Assembly: GCF_020179475.1 (NCBI RefSeq)
Contig: NZ_JAILXZ010000001.1
Location: forward strand, 1,302,001-1,366,000
Direction: 5' to 3'
Origin: Novosphingobium huizhouense
Lineage (GTDB): Bacteria; Pseudomonadota; Alphaproteobacteria; Sphingomonadales; Sphingomonadaceae
Length of the DNA: 64,000 nt
The position numbers and the translations under genes were made by a program. The notes under the pieces are model-generated. The model was not told the DNA's origin. It saw nothing but the letters and a program-made list of their open reading frames with translations, and searched no databases. Positions within the stretch are counted from its first letter, which is position 1; each line of letters begins with the position of its first letter. Shown piece by piece: positions 26,445-35,501 of this stretch.

Positions 26445-27493
26445 GCCCGGCCTCCTGCCAGCGCGTCCCAGCCTTCGAGGCCTCGCGCACGACGCGTCAG
26501 CACGTCGAGGCAGGCCATGCGGATCGCCACGCCGCGCTCCACCTGGTCGGTGATCAGGCTGCGCGTCGGGTGGTCGGCGACCTGGCTGTCGATCTCGATG
26601 CCGCGGTTCATCGGTCCCGGGTGCATCACCAGCGCGGCCGGGTCCGCCTTGGCCAGCCGCTCGAGCGTCAGCCCGTAGAGGTGGCGGTATTCGCGCGGGG
26701 AGGGGATGAACTGGCCCTGCATCCGCTCCTGCTGCAGACGCAGCATCATCACGATCTGGGCTCCCTTCAACGCCGCGTCGAAATCATGGAACACGCGCAC
26801 GCCCATCGCCTCGATTTCGGCCGGCATCAGCGCCGGTGGCGCGCAGACGCTGATGTCGGCGCCCAATGCGGTCAGGCTCAGGATGTTCGAGCGGGCGACG
26901 CGGCTGTGCAGGATGTCGCCGCAGATCGTGACCTTGAGCCCGTTGAGGTCGCTGCCCGGCGCCAGCTTCAGCGCATGGCGGATGGTCAGCGCGTCGAGCA
27001 GCGCCTGGGTCGGATGCTCGTGCTGCCCGTCGCCGGCATTGAGCACCGGGCAGTCGACCTTTTCGGCGATCAGCCGGACCGCGCCCGAGCTGCCGTGGCG
27101 GATGACGATGGCGTCGGCGCGCATGGCGTTGAGCGTCATCGCCGTGTCGATCAGCGTCTCGCCCTTCTTCACGCTGCTGGTTGCGGCATGCATGTTGACG
27201 ACGTCGGCGCCGAGGCGCTTGCCGGCGATCTCGAAGCTCAGCAGCGTCCGCGTCGAATTCTCGAAGAAGGCGTTGATGATCGTCAGGCCCGAAAGCACTT
27301 CGGCCCGCTTCTTGGGCTGGCGGTTGAGCTCGACCCACTGCTCGGCCTCGTCGAGCAGGTAGAGGATTTCGTGCCGGGCCAGCTGGGCGATGCCGGTCAG
27401 GTCGCGGTGCGGGAAGGCGAGGCCGCCCTGCGGGTAGCGACGATCGGGTGAAGGTGTCGATGGTTGCATCGAAGACCACCCGTTAGTCTCCAT
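26441..27493 (-). CDS. pyrB: Aspartate carbamoyltransferase catalytic subunit PyrB
   Basis: PyrB makes N-carbamoyl-L-aspartate from carbamoyl phosphate and aspartate in pyrimidine synthesis. The 350-residue product has the carbamoyl-phosphate motif [13 protein letters not shown] (about 90), the [13 protein letters not shown] loop with its catalytic Lys, the [11 protein letters not shown] motif and [13 protein letters not shown] near the C-terminus. An in-frame ATG at 27469 (342 residues) is an equally likely start; neither has a strong ribosome-binding site. It overlaps the dihydroorotase-like gene by 4 bp, the arrangement seen for the ATCase-pseudo-DHOase complexes of Pseudomonas. No regulatory subunit pyrI is seen. 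Confidence 0.95.
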   Translation of the reverse strand: METNGWSSMQPSTPSPDRRYPQGGLAFPHRDLTGIAQLARHEILYLLDEAEQWVELNRQPKKRAEVLSGLTIINAFFENSTRTLLSFEIAGKRLGADVVNMHAATSSVKKGETLIDTAMTLNAMRADAIVIRHGSSGAVRLIAEKVDCPVLNAGDGQHEHPTQALLDALTIRHALKLAPGSDLNGLKVTICGDILHSRVARSNILSLTALGADISVCAPPALMPAEIEAMGVRVFHDFDAALKGAQIVMMLRLQQERMQGQFIPSPREYRHLYGLTLERLAKADPAALVMHPGPMNRGIEIDSQVADHPTRSLITDQVERGVAIRMACLDVLTRRARGLEGWDALAGGRA

Positions 27494-27553
27494 GGACGCG
27501 GCACTCAAGGGTTCGGGGTGGCAAGATCGTGTCCGCCCCCGTAGATATCCCCC

Positions 27554-29443
27554 ATGAACTTTGCCCGCTCGGTCTGGAAGATCCTCGTCGCCATCAAGGA
27601 CGGCCTCGTCCTTGCCCTCCTCCTGCTGTTCTTCTGGGCGCTCTATGCGGTGCTGACGATGCGCCCGGTACCGGGCATGGTCCGCGACGGCGCGCTCTAC
27701 GTCACGCTCGACGGCCCGGTGGTCGAGGAGAAGGCGAGGCTCGACCCGACCGCGCTGCTGCTCTCGCAACAGGCGCCGCGGCACGAGGTCCAGACCCGCG
27801 ACCTCGCCCGGGCGATCGAGACCGCGGCCGAGGACGCCCGGATCAAAGCGGTCGTGCTCGATCTGGACGGCTTCGGCGGCGGCAGCCAGGTGGCGATGGA
27901 GCGCATCGGCGCGGCGATGGACAAGGCGCGCGCGGCGAAGAAGCCGGTGCTGGTCCGCGCCATGCTCTACACCGACGATGCCGCGCTGCTCGCCGCGCAT
28001 GCGAGCGAGGCCTGGGTCGATCCGGTCGGGGGCCTGATCCTCACCGGCCCGGGCGGCACGCAGCTCTACTACAAGACCCTGCTCGACAAGCTCCAGGTTA
28101 CCGCCCACGTGTTCAAGGTCGGCACCTACAAGAGCGCGGTCGAGCCGTTCATCCGCTCGGATGCATCGCCCGAAGCGCGCGAGAACCTGCAGGGCCTGCT
28201 CGGCGCGCTCTGGGCCGAATGGCAGGCGAACGTGAAGCGCGCGCGCCCGCGCGCCGATATCGCCGCGATCACCTCCGACCCGGTCCGGTGGCTCGCCGCT
28301 TCGGGTGGCGATGCCGCGCAGGCCGCGGTGAAGTCGGGCCTCGTAGATCGCATCGGCGACAAGGTGGCGTTCGGCCGGCGCGTCGCGCAGCTGGTCGGCG
28401 CGGATCCGGCAGGTCCCGACGGCGCCTTCCGTTCGACCAGCCTTGCCGCCTATCTCGCCGACCGTCCGGCCCCCGGTGCGGGCAAGGCGATCGCGGTGGT
28501 GACGGTCGCGGGCGACATCGTCGACGGCAAGGCCGGCCCCGGCGTCGCCGGCGGCGACCGCATTGCCGACCTGATCGATGGAGCGGTCTCGTCGGGCGAC
28601 TATTCGGCGCTCGTGGTCCGGGTCGATTCGCCGGGCGGCTCGGTCCCCGCGGCCGAGCGCATCCGCGCCGCGATCGACCGAGCCAGGGCGCGCAAGCTGC
28701 CGGTGGTGGTGTCGATGGGCAGCCTTGCCGCGAGCGGCGGCTACTGGGTCTCGACCCCGGCCGAACGCATCTTTGCCGAACCCTCGACGATCACCGGGTC
28801 GATCGGCGTTTTCGCCGTGATCCCGACCTTCGAGGGCGCGCTGGGCAAGTTGGGGGTGACCACCGACGGCGTGCGCACCACGCCGCTCTCGGGCCAGCCC
28901 GACGTGCTCGGCGGCCTCAATCCCCAGTTCGCCGCCGTCACCCAGAACGAAGTCGACAACATCTACGCCCGGTTCATCGGGCTCGTCGGCAAGGCGCGTG
29001 GAAAGACCCCCGAACAGGTCGATGCGATCGCGCAAGGACGGGTTTGGGACGGCGGAACCGCCCGCCAGATCGGCCTCGTCGACCAGTTCGGCGGGATCGA
29101 GGACGCGCTCGCCTATGCCGCGAAGCGGGCGGGCGCGCAGCAGTGGCATGCCGTCTGGCTCGGCGCCGGCAACGATACCTTCGGCAGCCTGCTCGAGCAG
29201 ATCATGGGCTCGAGCGTCGACCAGGGCGAAGGCCAGGGCAGCGCCCACGACATCGCCGGCCTCGTCGCTGGGCGACAGCAGGCGCTGGCGAGCCGGCTGC
29301 TCGCCGATCTCGACCGGCTCGGCAGCGGCGCCGGGGCGCAGGTCTATTGCGCCGAATGCGCCGGCCTGGCCGCGCCCGCCCGCACGACGCCGGCGGCGGG
29401 CAGGAGCCTGTTGCAGACGCTGGTCCTGCGCCTGCTGGGATAA
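27554..29443 (+). CDS. sppA: Signal peptide peptidase SppA, 67K type
   Basis: SppA is an inner-membrane Ser-Lys protease that degrades released signal peptides and membrane proteins. The 629-residue product matches the two-domain 67K form. It has an N-terminal membrane anchor (about 15-35), the catalytic lysine in [13 protein letters not shown] (Lys193) in the N-terminal half and the catalytic serine in [13 protein letters not shown] (Ser394) in the C-terminal half, spaced as in E. coli (209 and 409). The oxyanion-side motif [10 protein letters not shown] is at about 356. The ATG at 27554 lies 60 bp from the divergent pyrB start. A Pro-rich small gene converges on its 3' end. Confidence 0.93.
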   Translation: MNFARSVWKILVAIKDGLVLALLLLFFWALYAVLTMRPVPGMVRDGALYVTLDGPVVEEKARLDPTALLLSQQAPRHEVQTRDLARAIETAAEDARIKAVVLDLDGFGGGSQVAMERIGAAMDKARAAKKPVLVRAMLYTDDAALLAAHASEAWVDPVGGLILTGPGGTQLYYKTLLDKLQVTAHVFKVGTYKSAVEPFIRSDASPEARENLQGLLGALWAEWQANVKRARPRADIAAITSDPVRWLAASGGDAAQAAVKSGLVDRIGDKVAFGRRVAQLVGADPAGPDGAFRSTSLAAYLADRPAPGAGKAIAVVTVAGDIVDGKAGPGVAGGDRIADLIDGAVSSGDYSALVVRVDSPGGSVPAAERIRAAIDRARARKLPVVVSMGSLAASGGYWVSTPAERIFAEPSTITGSIGVFAVIPTFEGALGKLGVTTDGVRTTPLSGQPDVLGGLNPQFAAVTQNEVDNIYARFIGLVGKARGKTPEQVDAIAQGRVWDGGTARQIGLVDQFGGIEDALAYAAKRAGAQQWHAVWLGAGNDTFGSLLEQIMGSSVDQGEGQGSAHDIAGLVAGRQQALASRLLADLDRLGSGAGAQVYCAECAGLAAPARTTPAAGRSLLQTLVLRLLG

Positions 29444-29451
29444 GCTTGCGC

Positions 29452-29631
29452 TCAATCGGGCGGCAGCGGGGTCTCCATCGGCGCGTCCGGGTCGATCGTG
29501 TCGGGCCGGGGCGGGCTGATTTCGTCGGGTTGCCCCGCCGGGTCCTCGGCCGGCGACGGCGTCGGCGGGGTCTCGGGCGGCGATTGCGGCTCGATCCGGT
29601 CGGGTTCGGGTGCGGCGGGCTGGCTGGCCAT
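29452..29631 (-). CDS. Small proline-rich acidic protein
   Basis: Function unknown. From ATG 29631 the product is 59 residues, about a third of them Pro, with many Asp and Glu and no hydrophobic segment (for example [20 protein letters not shown]). No cysteine or membrane segment is seen, so it is probably disordered. It converges on sppA with 8 bp between the stops. The frame could be chance, since high G+C favours long Pro/Arg frames, but the acidic composition and ATG start argue for a real gene. A longer start at 29727 would be Arg-rich and less likely. Confidence 0.45.
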   Translation of the reverse strand: MASQPAAPEPDRIEPQSPPETPPTPSPAEDPAGQPDEISPPRPDTIDPDAPMETPLPPD

Positions 29632-29784
29632 CGGGCGGTGTGTCCTCGTCGAGGTGAGACTGCAGCAACGGGTCCGGTCGCGACGTGGTTCCGGCCCGAT
29701 ACGGCACGCGCGGCGCTGCGCGTCCATGGGCGCTTGCCCTTTCCCCGTGCCTGCGATAGGGGCGCTGCTCGCTTTTCGCCGGAT

Positions 29785-29869
29785 GCGGGCGTGGCGGAAC
29801 TGGTAGACGCAGCAGGTTTAGGTCCTGCCATCGCAAGATGTGGGGGTTCGAGTCCCTTCGCCCGCACCA
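29785..29869 (+). tRNA. tRNA-Leu (anticodon UAG)
   Basis: The 85-nt sequence folds as a class II tRNA: acceptor GCGGGCG/CGCCCGC, anticodon stem GCAGG/CCTGC with loop TTTAGGT and anticodon TAG at 29819-29821, a long variable arm and TTCGAGT T-loop. The CCA end is encoded (29867-29869). It reads CUN leucine codons. It lies 63 bp upstream of trigger factor. Confidence 0.96.
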
Positions 29870-29932
29870 GAGCCGCCGATGCCGGCTCCGCCCCCAAATG
29901 ACGTGACGTCTTACGAGAAAGTTGGATCACAG

Positions 29933-31504
29933 ATGCAGATCGTCGAAACCAGCAACGAGGGCCTGAAGCGCGCCTACACCGTGACCATCGCCGCGGCCGA
30001 CATCGCGTCGCGCGTCGAGGGCGAAGTCGGCAAGATCGCCCCCCAGGTCCGCATGCCCGGCTTCCGCCCCGGCAAGGTGCCCGCCAACCTCGTGCGCAAG
30101 ATGCACGGCCCGGCGCTGCACCAGGAAGCGCTGCAGACCTCGATCCGCGAAGCGATGGACAAGCTCGTCGCCGACCACCAGCTGCGCCCGGCGATGAACC
30201 CGGATGTCGCGCTGGTCGAAGGCTACGAAGAAGGCAAGGACGCGCAGCTGACCGTCAGCCTCGAAGTGCTGCCCGAGATCACCGTCCCCTCGCTCGAGGG
30301 CATCAAGCTCGAAAAGCTGGTCGTGCCGGTCGAGGACAGCCAAGTCGACGAACAGATCGAGCGCATCGCCTCGGGCCAGAAGTCGTTCACCGACGCCCCC
30401 GAAGGCGCCGAGGCCAAGGACGGCGACCAGCTGATCATCGACTTCCTCGGCAAGGTCGATGGCGTGGCGTTCGACGGCGGCACCGCCGAGGACCAGCCGC
30501 TCGAGATCGGTTCGGGCCGCTTCATCCCCGGCTTTGAAGAGCAGCTCGTCGGCGCCAAGGTCGGCGACGAGAAGGTCATCACCGTGACCTTCCCCGAGGA
30601 CTACCCGGCCGAAAACCTCAAGGGCAAGGAAGCCACCTTCGACATCAAGGTCAAGGCGGTGAAGAACCCGGGCGAATTCGAAGCCAACGACGATTTCGCC
30701 AAGATGCTCGGCCTTGAAAGCCTCGAGCAGCTGCGTGGCCTGCTCAAGGGCCAGCTCGAGCAGGAGACCGCCGGGCTCACCCGCACCGCGATGAAGCGCG
30801 CGCTGCTCGACCAGCTCGCCGCCGGCCACGACTTTGCCGTGCCGCCCTCGATGGTCGAGGCCGAGTTCGCGCAGATCTGGCAGCAGCTCGAGCAGGAAGC
30901 CGGCAACGAGGAAAACCCTGAGGAAGCCCTCAAGGAAATCGAGGCCGAGAAGGACGACTACCGCAAGATCGCCGAGCGCCGCGTGCGCCTCGGCCTGCTC
31001 CTGTCGGAAATCGGCCAGGCCAACGGCGTGCAGGTCTCGCAGCAGGAAATGGAAATGCTGATCCGCCAGGCGGCGCAGCAGTACCGCGAGCAGGACCGCC
31101 AGCGCTTCGTCGAGTACGTCCGCTCCGAGCCGATGGTCGCCGCCCAGCTGCGCGCGCCGCTCTACGAGGAAAAGGTCGTCGACTTCCTGTTCGACAAGGC
31201 CGAAGTCACCGAGCGCCAGGTGACCCGCGACGAGCTCCAGGCCGCGATCGAGGCTGACGAGAACGGCGCCGCTCCGGCTGCCGAAGCGGCGCCCAAGAAG
31301 AAGGCCGCGCCCAAGAAGAAGGCTGCCGCCGAAGAGGCTCCGGTGAGCGACGAAGCCCCGGCCGCCGAGGAAGCCAAGCCCGCCAAGAAGGCCGCGCCGA
31401 AGAAGAAGGCGGCTGCCGAGGAAGCCCCGGCCGAAGCGGCCGCGGAGGAAGCGCCCGCTCCCAAGAAGAAGGCCGCGCCCAGGAAGAAGGCCGAGGAAGC
31501 CTGA
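29933..31504 (+). CDS. tig: Trigger factor with a Lys/Ala-rich C-terminal tail
   Basis: Trigger factor is the ribosome-associated chaperone and peptidyl-prolyl isomerase. The 523-residue product has the ribosome-binding N-terminal domain with GFRPGKVP (about 44-51), a FKBP-like PPIase domain (GDQLIIDFLGKVDGVAFDGG, about 165-184) and the helical C-terminal chaperone domain. Beyond the normal end (about residue 440) there is an extra tail of about 80 residues rich in Lys and Ala with repeated APKKKAA and AEEAP units, resembling histone H1-like tails. ATG 29933 begins MQIVETSNEGLKRAY. It is followed by a bidirectional terminator; clpP and clpX are downstream, as in many bacteria. Confidence 0.96.
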   Translation: MQIVETSNEGLKRAYTVTIAAADIASRVEGEVGKIAPQVRMPGFRPGKVPANLVRKMHGPALHQEALQTSIREAMDKLVADHQLRPAMNPDVALVEGYEEGKDAQLTVSLEVLPEITVPSLEGIKLEKLVVPVEDSQVDEQIERIASGQKSFTDAPEGAEAKDGDQLIIDFLGKVDGVAFDGGTAEDQPLEIGSGRFIPGFEEQLVGAKVGDEKVITVTFPEDYPAENLKGKEATFDIKVKAVKNPGEFEANDDFAKMLGLESLEQLRGLLKGQLEQETAGLTRTAMKRALLDQLAAGHDFAVPPSMVEAEFAQIWQQLEQEAGNEENPEEALKEIEAEKDDYRKIAERRVRLGLLLSEIGQANGVQVSQQEMEMLIRQAAQQYREQDRQRFVEYVRSEPMVAAQLRAPLYEEKVVDFLFDKAEVTERQVTRDELQAAIEADENGAAPAAEAAPKKKAAPKKKAAAEEAPVSDEAPAAEEAKPAKKAAPKKKAAAEEAPAEAAAEEAPAPKKKAAPRKKAEEA

Positions 31505-31530
31505 TCTTCCTCGCGCCCAGCGATCAACCG

Positions 31531-31566
31531 AAAGGCCCGCCCCGCACCCCGCAGGGCGGGCCTTTT
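31531..31566. terminator. Bidirectional terminator between tig and the amidase gene
   Basis: AAAGGCCCGCCC (31531-31542) pairs with GGGCGGGCCTTT (31554-31565) and a T-run follows on the plus strand; on the minus strand the leading A-run becomes a T-run. The genes on either side converge, so it probably serves both. Confidence 0.88.
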
Positions 31567-31573
31567 CGCGTGG

Positions 31574-33085
31574 TCATTCGCCCCAGCGCCTGAACGATGG
31601 CGCGGCGAGCGGCGCGGTGCGGGTGCGTTCGTAGGCCGCGCCCGCTTCGAGCACCCGCTTGTCGTCCCACGCCGCGCCGATCAGGCTCAGCCCCACCGGC
31701 AGGCCTTCGACCGCGCCCATCGGCACGGTGAGGTGCGGATATCCGGCGATCGCCGCCAGGGAGCCGGCGCCGATCCCGGACAGGCCGTGCGATTCGGTGA
31801 CCATGTCGATCGGCCAGGCCGGCCCCTCGGTCGGCGCGACGAGCAGCTCGACCCGGTTGTCGCGCAACAGCTTGTCGATCCCCTCGACGCCGGCCAGCCG
31901 CAGCGAATTGGCGCGCGCCTTTTCGTAGGCGGCGCGGTCGGTGCTCTTCTCGGCCAGCTCGAACGTATCCTGGCCGAACCAGCGCAGCTCGCTGTCGCGA
32001 TGCGCCGCGTTGAACGCGATCAGGTCGGCAAGGCTGCGCACCGGCGGCTTGCCCGGAAGCCCGGCGAGGTAGGCGCCAAGGTCGCTGCGCAGCTCGGTGA
32101 GCAGCACGGTGAACTCGTCGCGATACATCGCCTCGTCGGGCTTGAAGTCGATCTCGACCAGCTCGGCGCCGGCGCGGGCGAGGTCGGCCAGCGCCCCGTC
32201 GAACAGCGCCAGCACGCGGGCGTTGCTGCCGGCCTGGCGGCGCAACACGCCGATCCGCCGGCCCTTGAGCGAGGCGGCGTCGAGCCCGCCGGCGAAGTCC
32301 GCCTTGTGCGCGTCGGCGGCGGCGGTGGCGCTGTCGGCAGGATCGCTCCCGGCCATGGCGGTCAGGAGCATCGCCGCATCGCGCACGCTCGTCGTCATCG
32401 GCCCGGGCGTGTCCTGGCTGTGACTGATCGGCACGACGTGGGTGCGGCTGACGAGGCCCACGGTCGGCTTGAACCCGACGATCCCGGCAATGCTCGCGGG
32501 GCAGGTCACCGATCCGTCGGTCTCGGTGCCGATCGCGGCCCAGGCAAGGCCCGCCGCCACCGCCGCGCCGCTGCCCGAGGACGATCCGCACGGGCTGCGG
32601 TCGAGCGCGTGCGGATTGCGCGTCTGCCCGCCGACCGCGCTCCATCCCGAGACCGAGTGGTCCGACCGGATGTTGGCCCATTCCGACAGGTTGGTCTTGC
32701 CCAGGATCACCACCCCGCTCGCGCGCAGCCGCGCGACCAGCGGCGCATCGCGTCCGGTCACGTTGTCCTCGAGCGCGAGGCTTCCCGCCGTCGTCGCCAT
32801 CGCATCGCGCGTCTCAATGTTGTCCTTGACCAGCACCGCGCGTCCGGCGAGCGGGCCCTGGACCTTGCGGGCCACCGCCTCTTGCGCCTCGGCATCGGGG
32901 TTGAGCGCGATCACCGCATTTATCATCGGGCCGGCATCGTCGATCGCCGCGATCCGCGCGCGATAGTCGGCAACCGACGGGACGGCGGACGGGCCGGCAG
33001 GCTGAGTGACGGGCGGGGCGGCGCAGGCCGGCGCGGCTGCGGCAGCCAGGGACAGGAGGATGGCGCAAGGGGCGGATCGGCGCAT
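31574..33085 (-). CDS. Secreted amidase-signature hydrolase
   Basis: A 503-residue amidase of the AS family, which uses a Ser-cisSer-Lys triad. Its residues are visible as Lys in VLVKDNIE, the Gly/Ser-rich CGSSSGSGAAVAAGLA containing the cis-Ser, and Ser in TETDGSVTCPAS. The N-terminus is a probable signal peptide (MRRSAPCAILLSLAAAAAPA, Cys in ACAAPP), so it is probably periplasmic or a lipoprotein. Start 33085 begins that peptide; the longer open frame upstream is not family-like. It lies inside the usual tig-clpP-clpX order on the opposite strand, which suggests a later insertion. Substrate unknown. Confidence 0.88.
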   Translation of the reverse strand: MRRSAPCAILLSLAAAAAPACAAPPVTQPAGPSAVPSVADYRARIAAIDDAGPMINAVIALNPDAEAQEAVARKVQGPLAGRAVLVKDNIETRDAMATTAGSLALEDNVTGRDAPLVARLRASGVVILGKTNLSEWANIRSDHSVSGWSAVGGQTRNPHALDRSPCGSSSGSGAAVAAGLAWAAIGTETDGSVTCPASIAGIVGFKPTVGLVSRTHVVPISHSQDTPGPMTTSVRDAAMLLTAMAGSDPADSATAAADAHKADFAGGLDAASLKGRRIGVLRRQAGSNARVLALFDGALADLARAGAELVEIDFKPDEAMYRDEFTVLLTELRSDLGAYLAGLPGKPPVRSLADLIAFNAAHRDSELRWFGQDTFELAEKSTDRAAYEKARANSLRLAGVEGIDKLLRDNRVELLVAPTEGPAWPIDMVTESHGLSGIGAGSLAAIAGYPHLTVPMGAVEGLPVGLSLIGAAWDDKRVLEAGAAYERTRTAPLAAPSFRRWGE

Positions 33086-33235
33086 GGCGGGCGTTCCTTC
33101 GGCAGCGTGGCTCGGTGTCTGCGCCTTGGTGCTGCGCCGGGCCGGGGAGGGCAAGCCGTGCGGTCCAAAAAGGGTGTTGCCCGCTCGGGCCGGACCGGGC
33201 CGCATCAGGGTTTGCGCCCATCTTGGGTTAACGCC

Positions 33236-33265
33236 CTTGAACATCGCGCCGGGGCACGCGACATA
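33236..33265 (+). promoter_or_regulatory. Promoter candidate for clpP, heat-shock type
   Basis: CTTGAAC (33236-33242) and CGACATA (33259-33265), with 17 bp between TTGAAC and GACATA, fit a -35/-10 pair; the CTTGAA half resembles RpoH (sigma-32) promoters. The -10 ends 28 bp upstream of the clpP start. RpoH is encoded at 43931. The match is by eye. Confidence 0.5.
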
Positions 33266-33293
33266 GGCCCTCGCCAATCACATGAGGAACATC

Positions 33294-34004
33294 ATGCTCG
33301 ACCTGTTCGGCGCCAGCGGCGCATCCGTCCACGGCGCACAAGGAAAGTTCACCACCGACCCCGTCACCGGCGCGCTGATCCCGGTCGTGGTCGAACAGTC
33401 GAGCCGCGGTGAGCGCAGCTTCGACATCTACTCGCGCCTGCTGCGCGAGCGCATCATCTTCGTCACCGGCGAGGTCGAGGACCACATGGCCTCGGTGATC
33501 GTCGCGCAGCTGCTGTTCCTCGAATCGGAGAACCCGTCGAAGGACATCTCGATGTACATCAACTCGCCGGGCGGCGTGGTCACGGCGGGCATGGCGATCC
33601 ATGACACCATGCAGTACATCCGCCCGCGCGTGTCGACGGTGTGCATCGGCCAGGCCGCCTCGATGGGCTCGTTCCTGCTCGCCGCCGGCGAGCCGGGCAT
33701 GCGCATCGCGCTGCCCAACGCGCGCATCATGGTGCACCAGCCCTCGGGCGGCGCCCGCGGCATGGCCTCGGACATCGAGATCCAGGCGCGCGAGATCCTG
33801 CGCATCCGCAAGCGGATGAACGACCTCTACGTCAAGTACACCGGCCGTTCGCTCGACGAGATCGAGAAGGCGATGGATCGCGACACTTTCCTCGAGGCCG
33901 AAGAAGCCCGTGCTTTCGGCCTTGTCGACAAGGTCTTCGAGTCGCGTCCCGCGACGGACCAGACCGGTGTCGAGGAGGGCTCGGGCGGCGCTCCGAGCGC
34001 CTGA
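33294..34004 (+). CDS. clpP: ATP-dependent Clp protease proteolytic subunit ClpP
   Basis: ClpP is the 14-mer serine protease chamber that works with ClpX or ClpA. From ATG 33294 the product is 236 residues, with the catalytic triad Ser123 ([14 protein letters not shown]), His148 (IMVHQPSGG) and Asp197, spaced exactly as in E. coli (98/123/172). The N-terminus is about 25 residues longer than E. coli. An in-frame ATG at 33282 is possible, but AGGA lies at the correct distance before 33294. It is separated from clpX by 148 bp that holds a strong hairpin. The tail [10 protein letters not shown] is unusual but short. Confidence 0.95.
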   Translation: MLDLFGASGASVHGAQGKFTTDPVTGALIPVVVEQSSRGERSFDIYSRLLRERIIFVTGEVEDHMASVIVAQLLFLESENPSKDISMYINSPGGVVTAGMAIHDTMQYIRPRVSTVCIGQAASMGSFLLAAGEPGMRIALPNARIMVHQPSGGARGMASDIEIQAREILRIRKRMNDLYVKYTGRSLDEIEKAMDRDTFLEAEEARAFGLVDKVFESRPATDQTGVEEGSGGAPSA

Positions 34005-34013
34005 TAAATGCTT

Positions 34014-34054
34014 GTTCCGCGGCACCTTAAGCTGAAAGCAAGGTGCCGTGGGAT
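34014..34054 (+). promoter_or_regulatory. Long hairpin between clpP and clpX
   Basis: The RNA of 34014-34028 (GUUCCGCGGCACCUU) pairs with 34040-34054 (AAGGUGCCGUGGGAU) over 15 positions including G-U pairs, around an 11-nt loop. There is no U-run directly after it, only a TTTT 12 nt downstream, so it is not a classic terminator. It could partly terminate, protect the clpP 3' end or mark a processing site. Confidence 0.6.
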
Positions 34055-34120
34055 AAGGCGGTTTTCCTGTCATCGTGTCCGGTTGATTAATGCCCTTGGG
34101 GTAGTAGGATGATCGGGCCC

Positions 34121-34137
34121 GCCTCTCGTGGAGAGGC
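34121..34137 (+). promoter_or_regulatory. Small hairpin in the clpX leader
   Basis: GCCTCTC-GTG-GAGAGGC is a perfect 7-bp hairpin with a 3-nt loop, ending 15 bp before the clpX ATG. It is close to, but not over, the weak ribosome-binding region GATTGAAGA. Confidence 0.45.
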
Positions 34138-34152
34138 GCCTGGGATTGAAGA

Positions 34153-35409
34153 ATGACCAAGCTTTCCGGATCGGATACCAAGAGCACGCTCTACTGCAGC
34201 TTCTGCGGCAAGTCGCAGCACGAGGTGCGCAAGCTGATTGCCGGCCCGACCGTGTTCATCTGCGATGAATGCGTCGAGCTGTGCAACGACATCATCCGCG
34301 AGGAAACCAAGGCCGGCATCGCCGGCAAGAAGGACGGCGGCGTCCCCACTCCGCGCGACATCTTCGAGACGCTGAACGATTACGTGATCGGCCAGGACCG
34401 CGCCAAGCGCGTGCTCTCGGTGGCGGTGCACAATCACTACAAGCGCCTCAAGCACAGCGGCAAGGGCGGCGACGTCGAACTGTCGAAGAGCAACATCCTG
34501 CTGGTCGGCCCGACCGGCTCGGGCAAGACCCTGCTCGCGCAGACGCTCGCCAAGACCTTCGACGTGCCCTTCACGATGGCCGATGCGACGACGCTTACCG
34601 AAGCAGGCTACGTCGGCGAAGACGTCGAGAACATCATCCTCAAGCTGCTCCAGGCTTCCGACTACAACGTCGAGAAGGCGCAGCACGGCATCGTCTACAT
34701 CGACGAGATCGACAAGATCAGCCGCAAGGCCGAAAACCCCTCGATCACCCGCGACGTTTCGGGCGAGGGCGTGCAGCAGGCTCTGCTCAAGCTGATGGAA
34801 GGCACCACCGCGTCGGTGCCGCCGCAGGGCGGGCGCAAGCATCCGCAGCAGGAATTCCTGCAGGTGGACACGACCAACATCCTGTTCATCTGCGGCGGCG
34901 CCTTCGCCGGCCTCGAGAAGATCATCGCCGACCGCCTGCAGAAGCGCTCGATCGGCTTCGGCGCGCACGTCGCCGATCCCGACAAGCGCAAGGTCGGCGA
35001 ACTGCTCCAGAAGGCCGAGCCCGAGGACCTGCTCAAATTCGGCCTGATCCCCGAATTCGTCGGCCGCCTGCCGGTGATCGCGACGCTCAACGACCTCGAC
35101 ATCGAGGCGCTGGTCAAGATCCTGCGCGAACCGAAGAACGCGCTGGTCAAGCAGTACTCCAAGCTGTTCGAGCTCGAGGACGTCGCGCTCACCTTCACCG
35201 ACGAGGCGCTCGAGGCGATCGCCAAGAAGGCCATCGAACGCAAGACCGGCGCCCGCGGGCTTCGCTCGATCGTCGAGGGCCTGCTGCTCGACACGATGTT
35301 CGACGTGCCGACCGAAAGCGACATTGCCGAGGTCGTGGTCGACAAGGACGTCGTCGAAGGCCGCAAGGAACCCGTCCGCGTGCTCAAGGGCAAGGAAGCG
35401 GCGGCCTGA
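34153..35409 (+). CDS. clpX: ATP-dependent Clp protease ATP-binding subunit ClpX
   Basis: ClpX unfolds tagged substrates and feeds them to ClpP. The 418-residue product has the N-terminal zinc-binding domain (Cys15, Cys18, Cys37, Cys40), Walker [13 protein letters not shown], Walker [10 protein letters not shown], sensor 1 and the pore loop area (about 150-160, DYNVEK), and the C-terminal [13 protein letters not shown] helix. Length is typical. ATG 34153 was chosen by the zinc domain; the ribosome-binding site is weak. In alphaproteobacteria ClpXP degrades CtrA and other cell-cycle regulators. A terminator follows at 35437. Confidence 0.97.
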   Translation: MTKLSGSDTKSTLYCSFCGKSQHEVRKLIAGPTVFICDECVELCNDIIREETKAGIAGKKDGGVPTPRDIFETLNDYVIGQDRAKRVLSVAVHNHYKRLKHSGKGGDVELSKSNILLVGPTGSGKTLLAQTLAKTFDVPFTMADATTLTEAGYVGEDVENIILKLLQASDYNVEKAQHGIVYIDEIDKISRKAENPSITRDVSGEGVQQALLKLMEGTTASVPPQGGRKHPQQEFLQVDTTNILFICGGAFAGLEKIIADRLQKRSIGFGAHVADPDKRKVGELLQKAEPEDLLKFGLIPEFVGRLPVIATLNDLDIEALVKILREPKNALVKQYSKLFELEDVALTFTDEALEAIAKKAIERKTGARGLRSIVEGLLLDTMFDVPTESDIAEVVVDKDVVEGRKEPVRVLKGKEAAA

Positions 35410-35436
35410 CCGGCTGACGCCGTTCACCGCAAGTTC

Positions 35437-35473
35437 GAAGGGCCGGCTTTCCTATGGGGAAGGCCGGCCCTTC
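35437..35473. terminator. Terminator between clpX and the fasciclin gene
   Basis: GAAGGGCCGGCTTTCC (35437-35452) pairs with GGAAGGCCGGCCCTTC (35458-35473) with one G-U position and a 5-nt loop. The U-run is poor (TGCTTGT), but the stem is long and it lies between convergent genes. Confidence 0.75.
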
Positions 35474-35501
35474 TGCTTGTGCGACCCGTCGGGCGCGGGG
35501 A

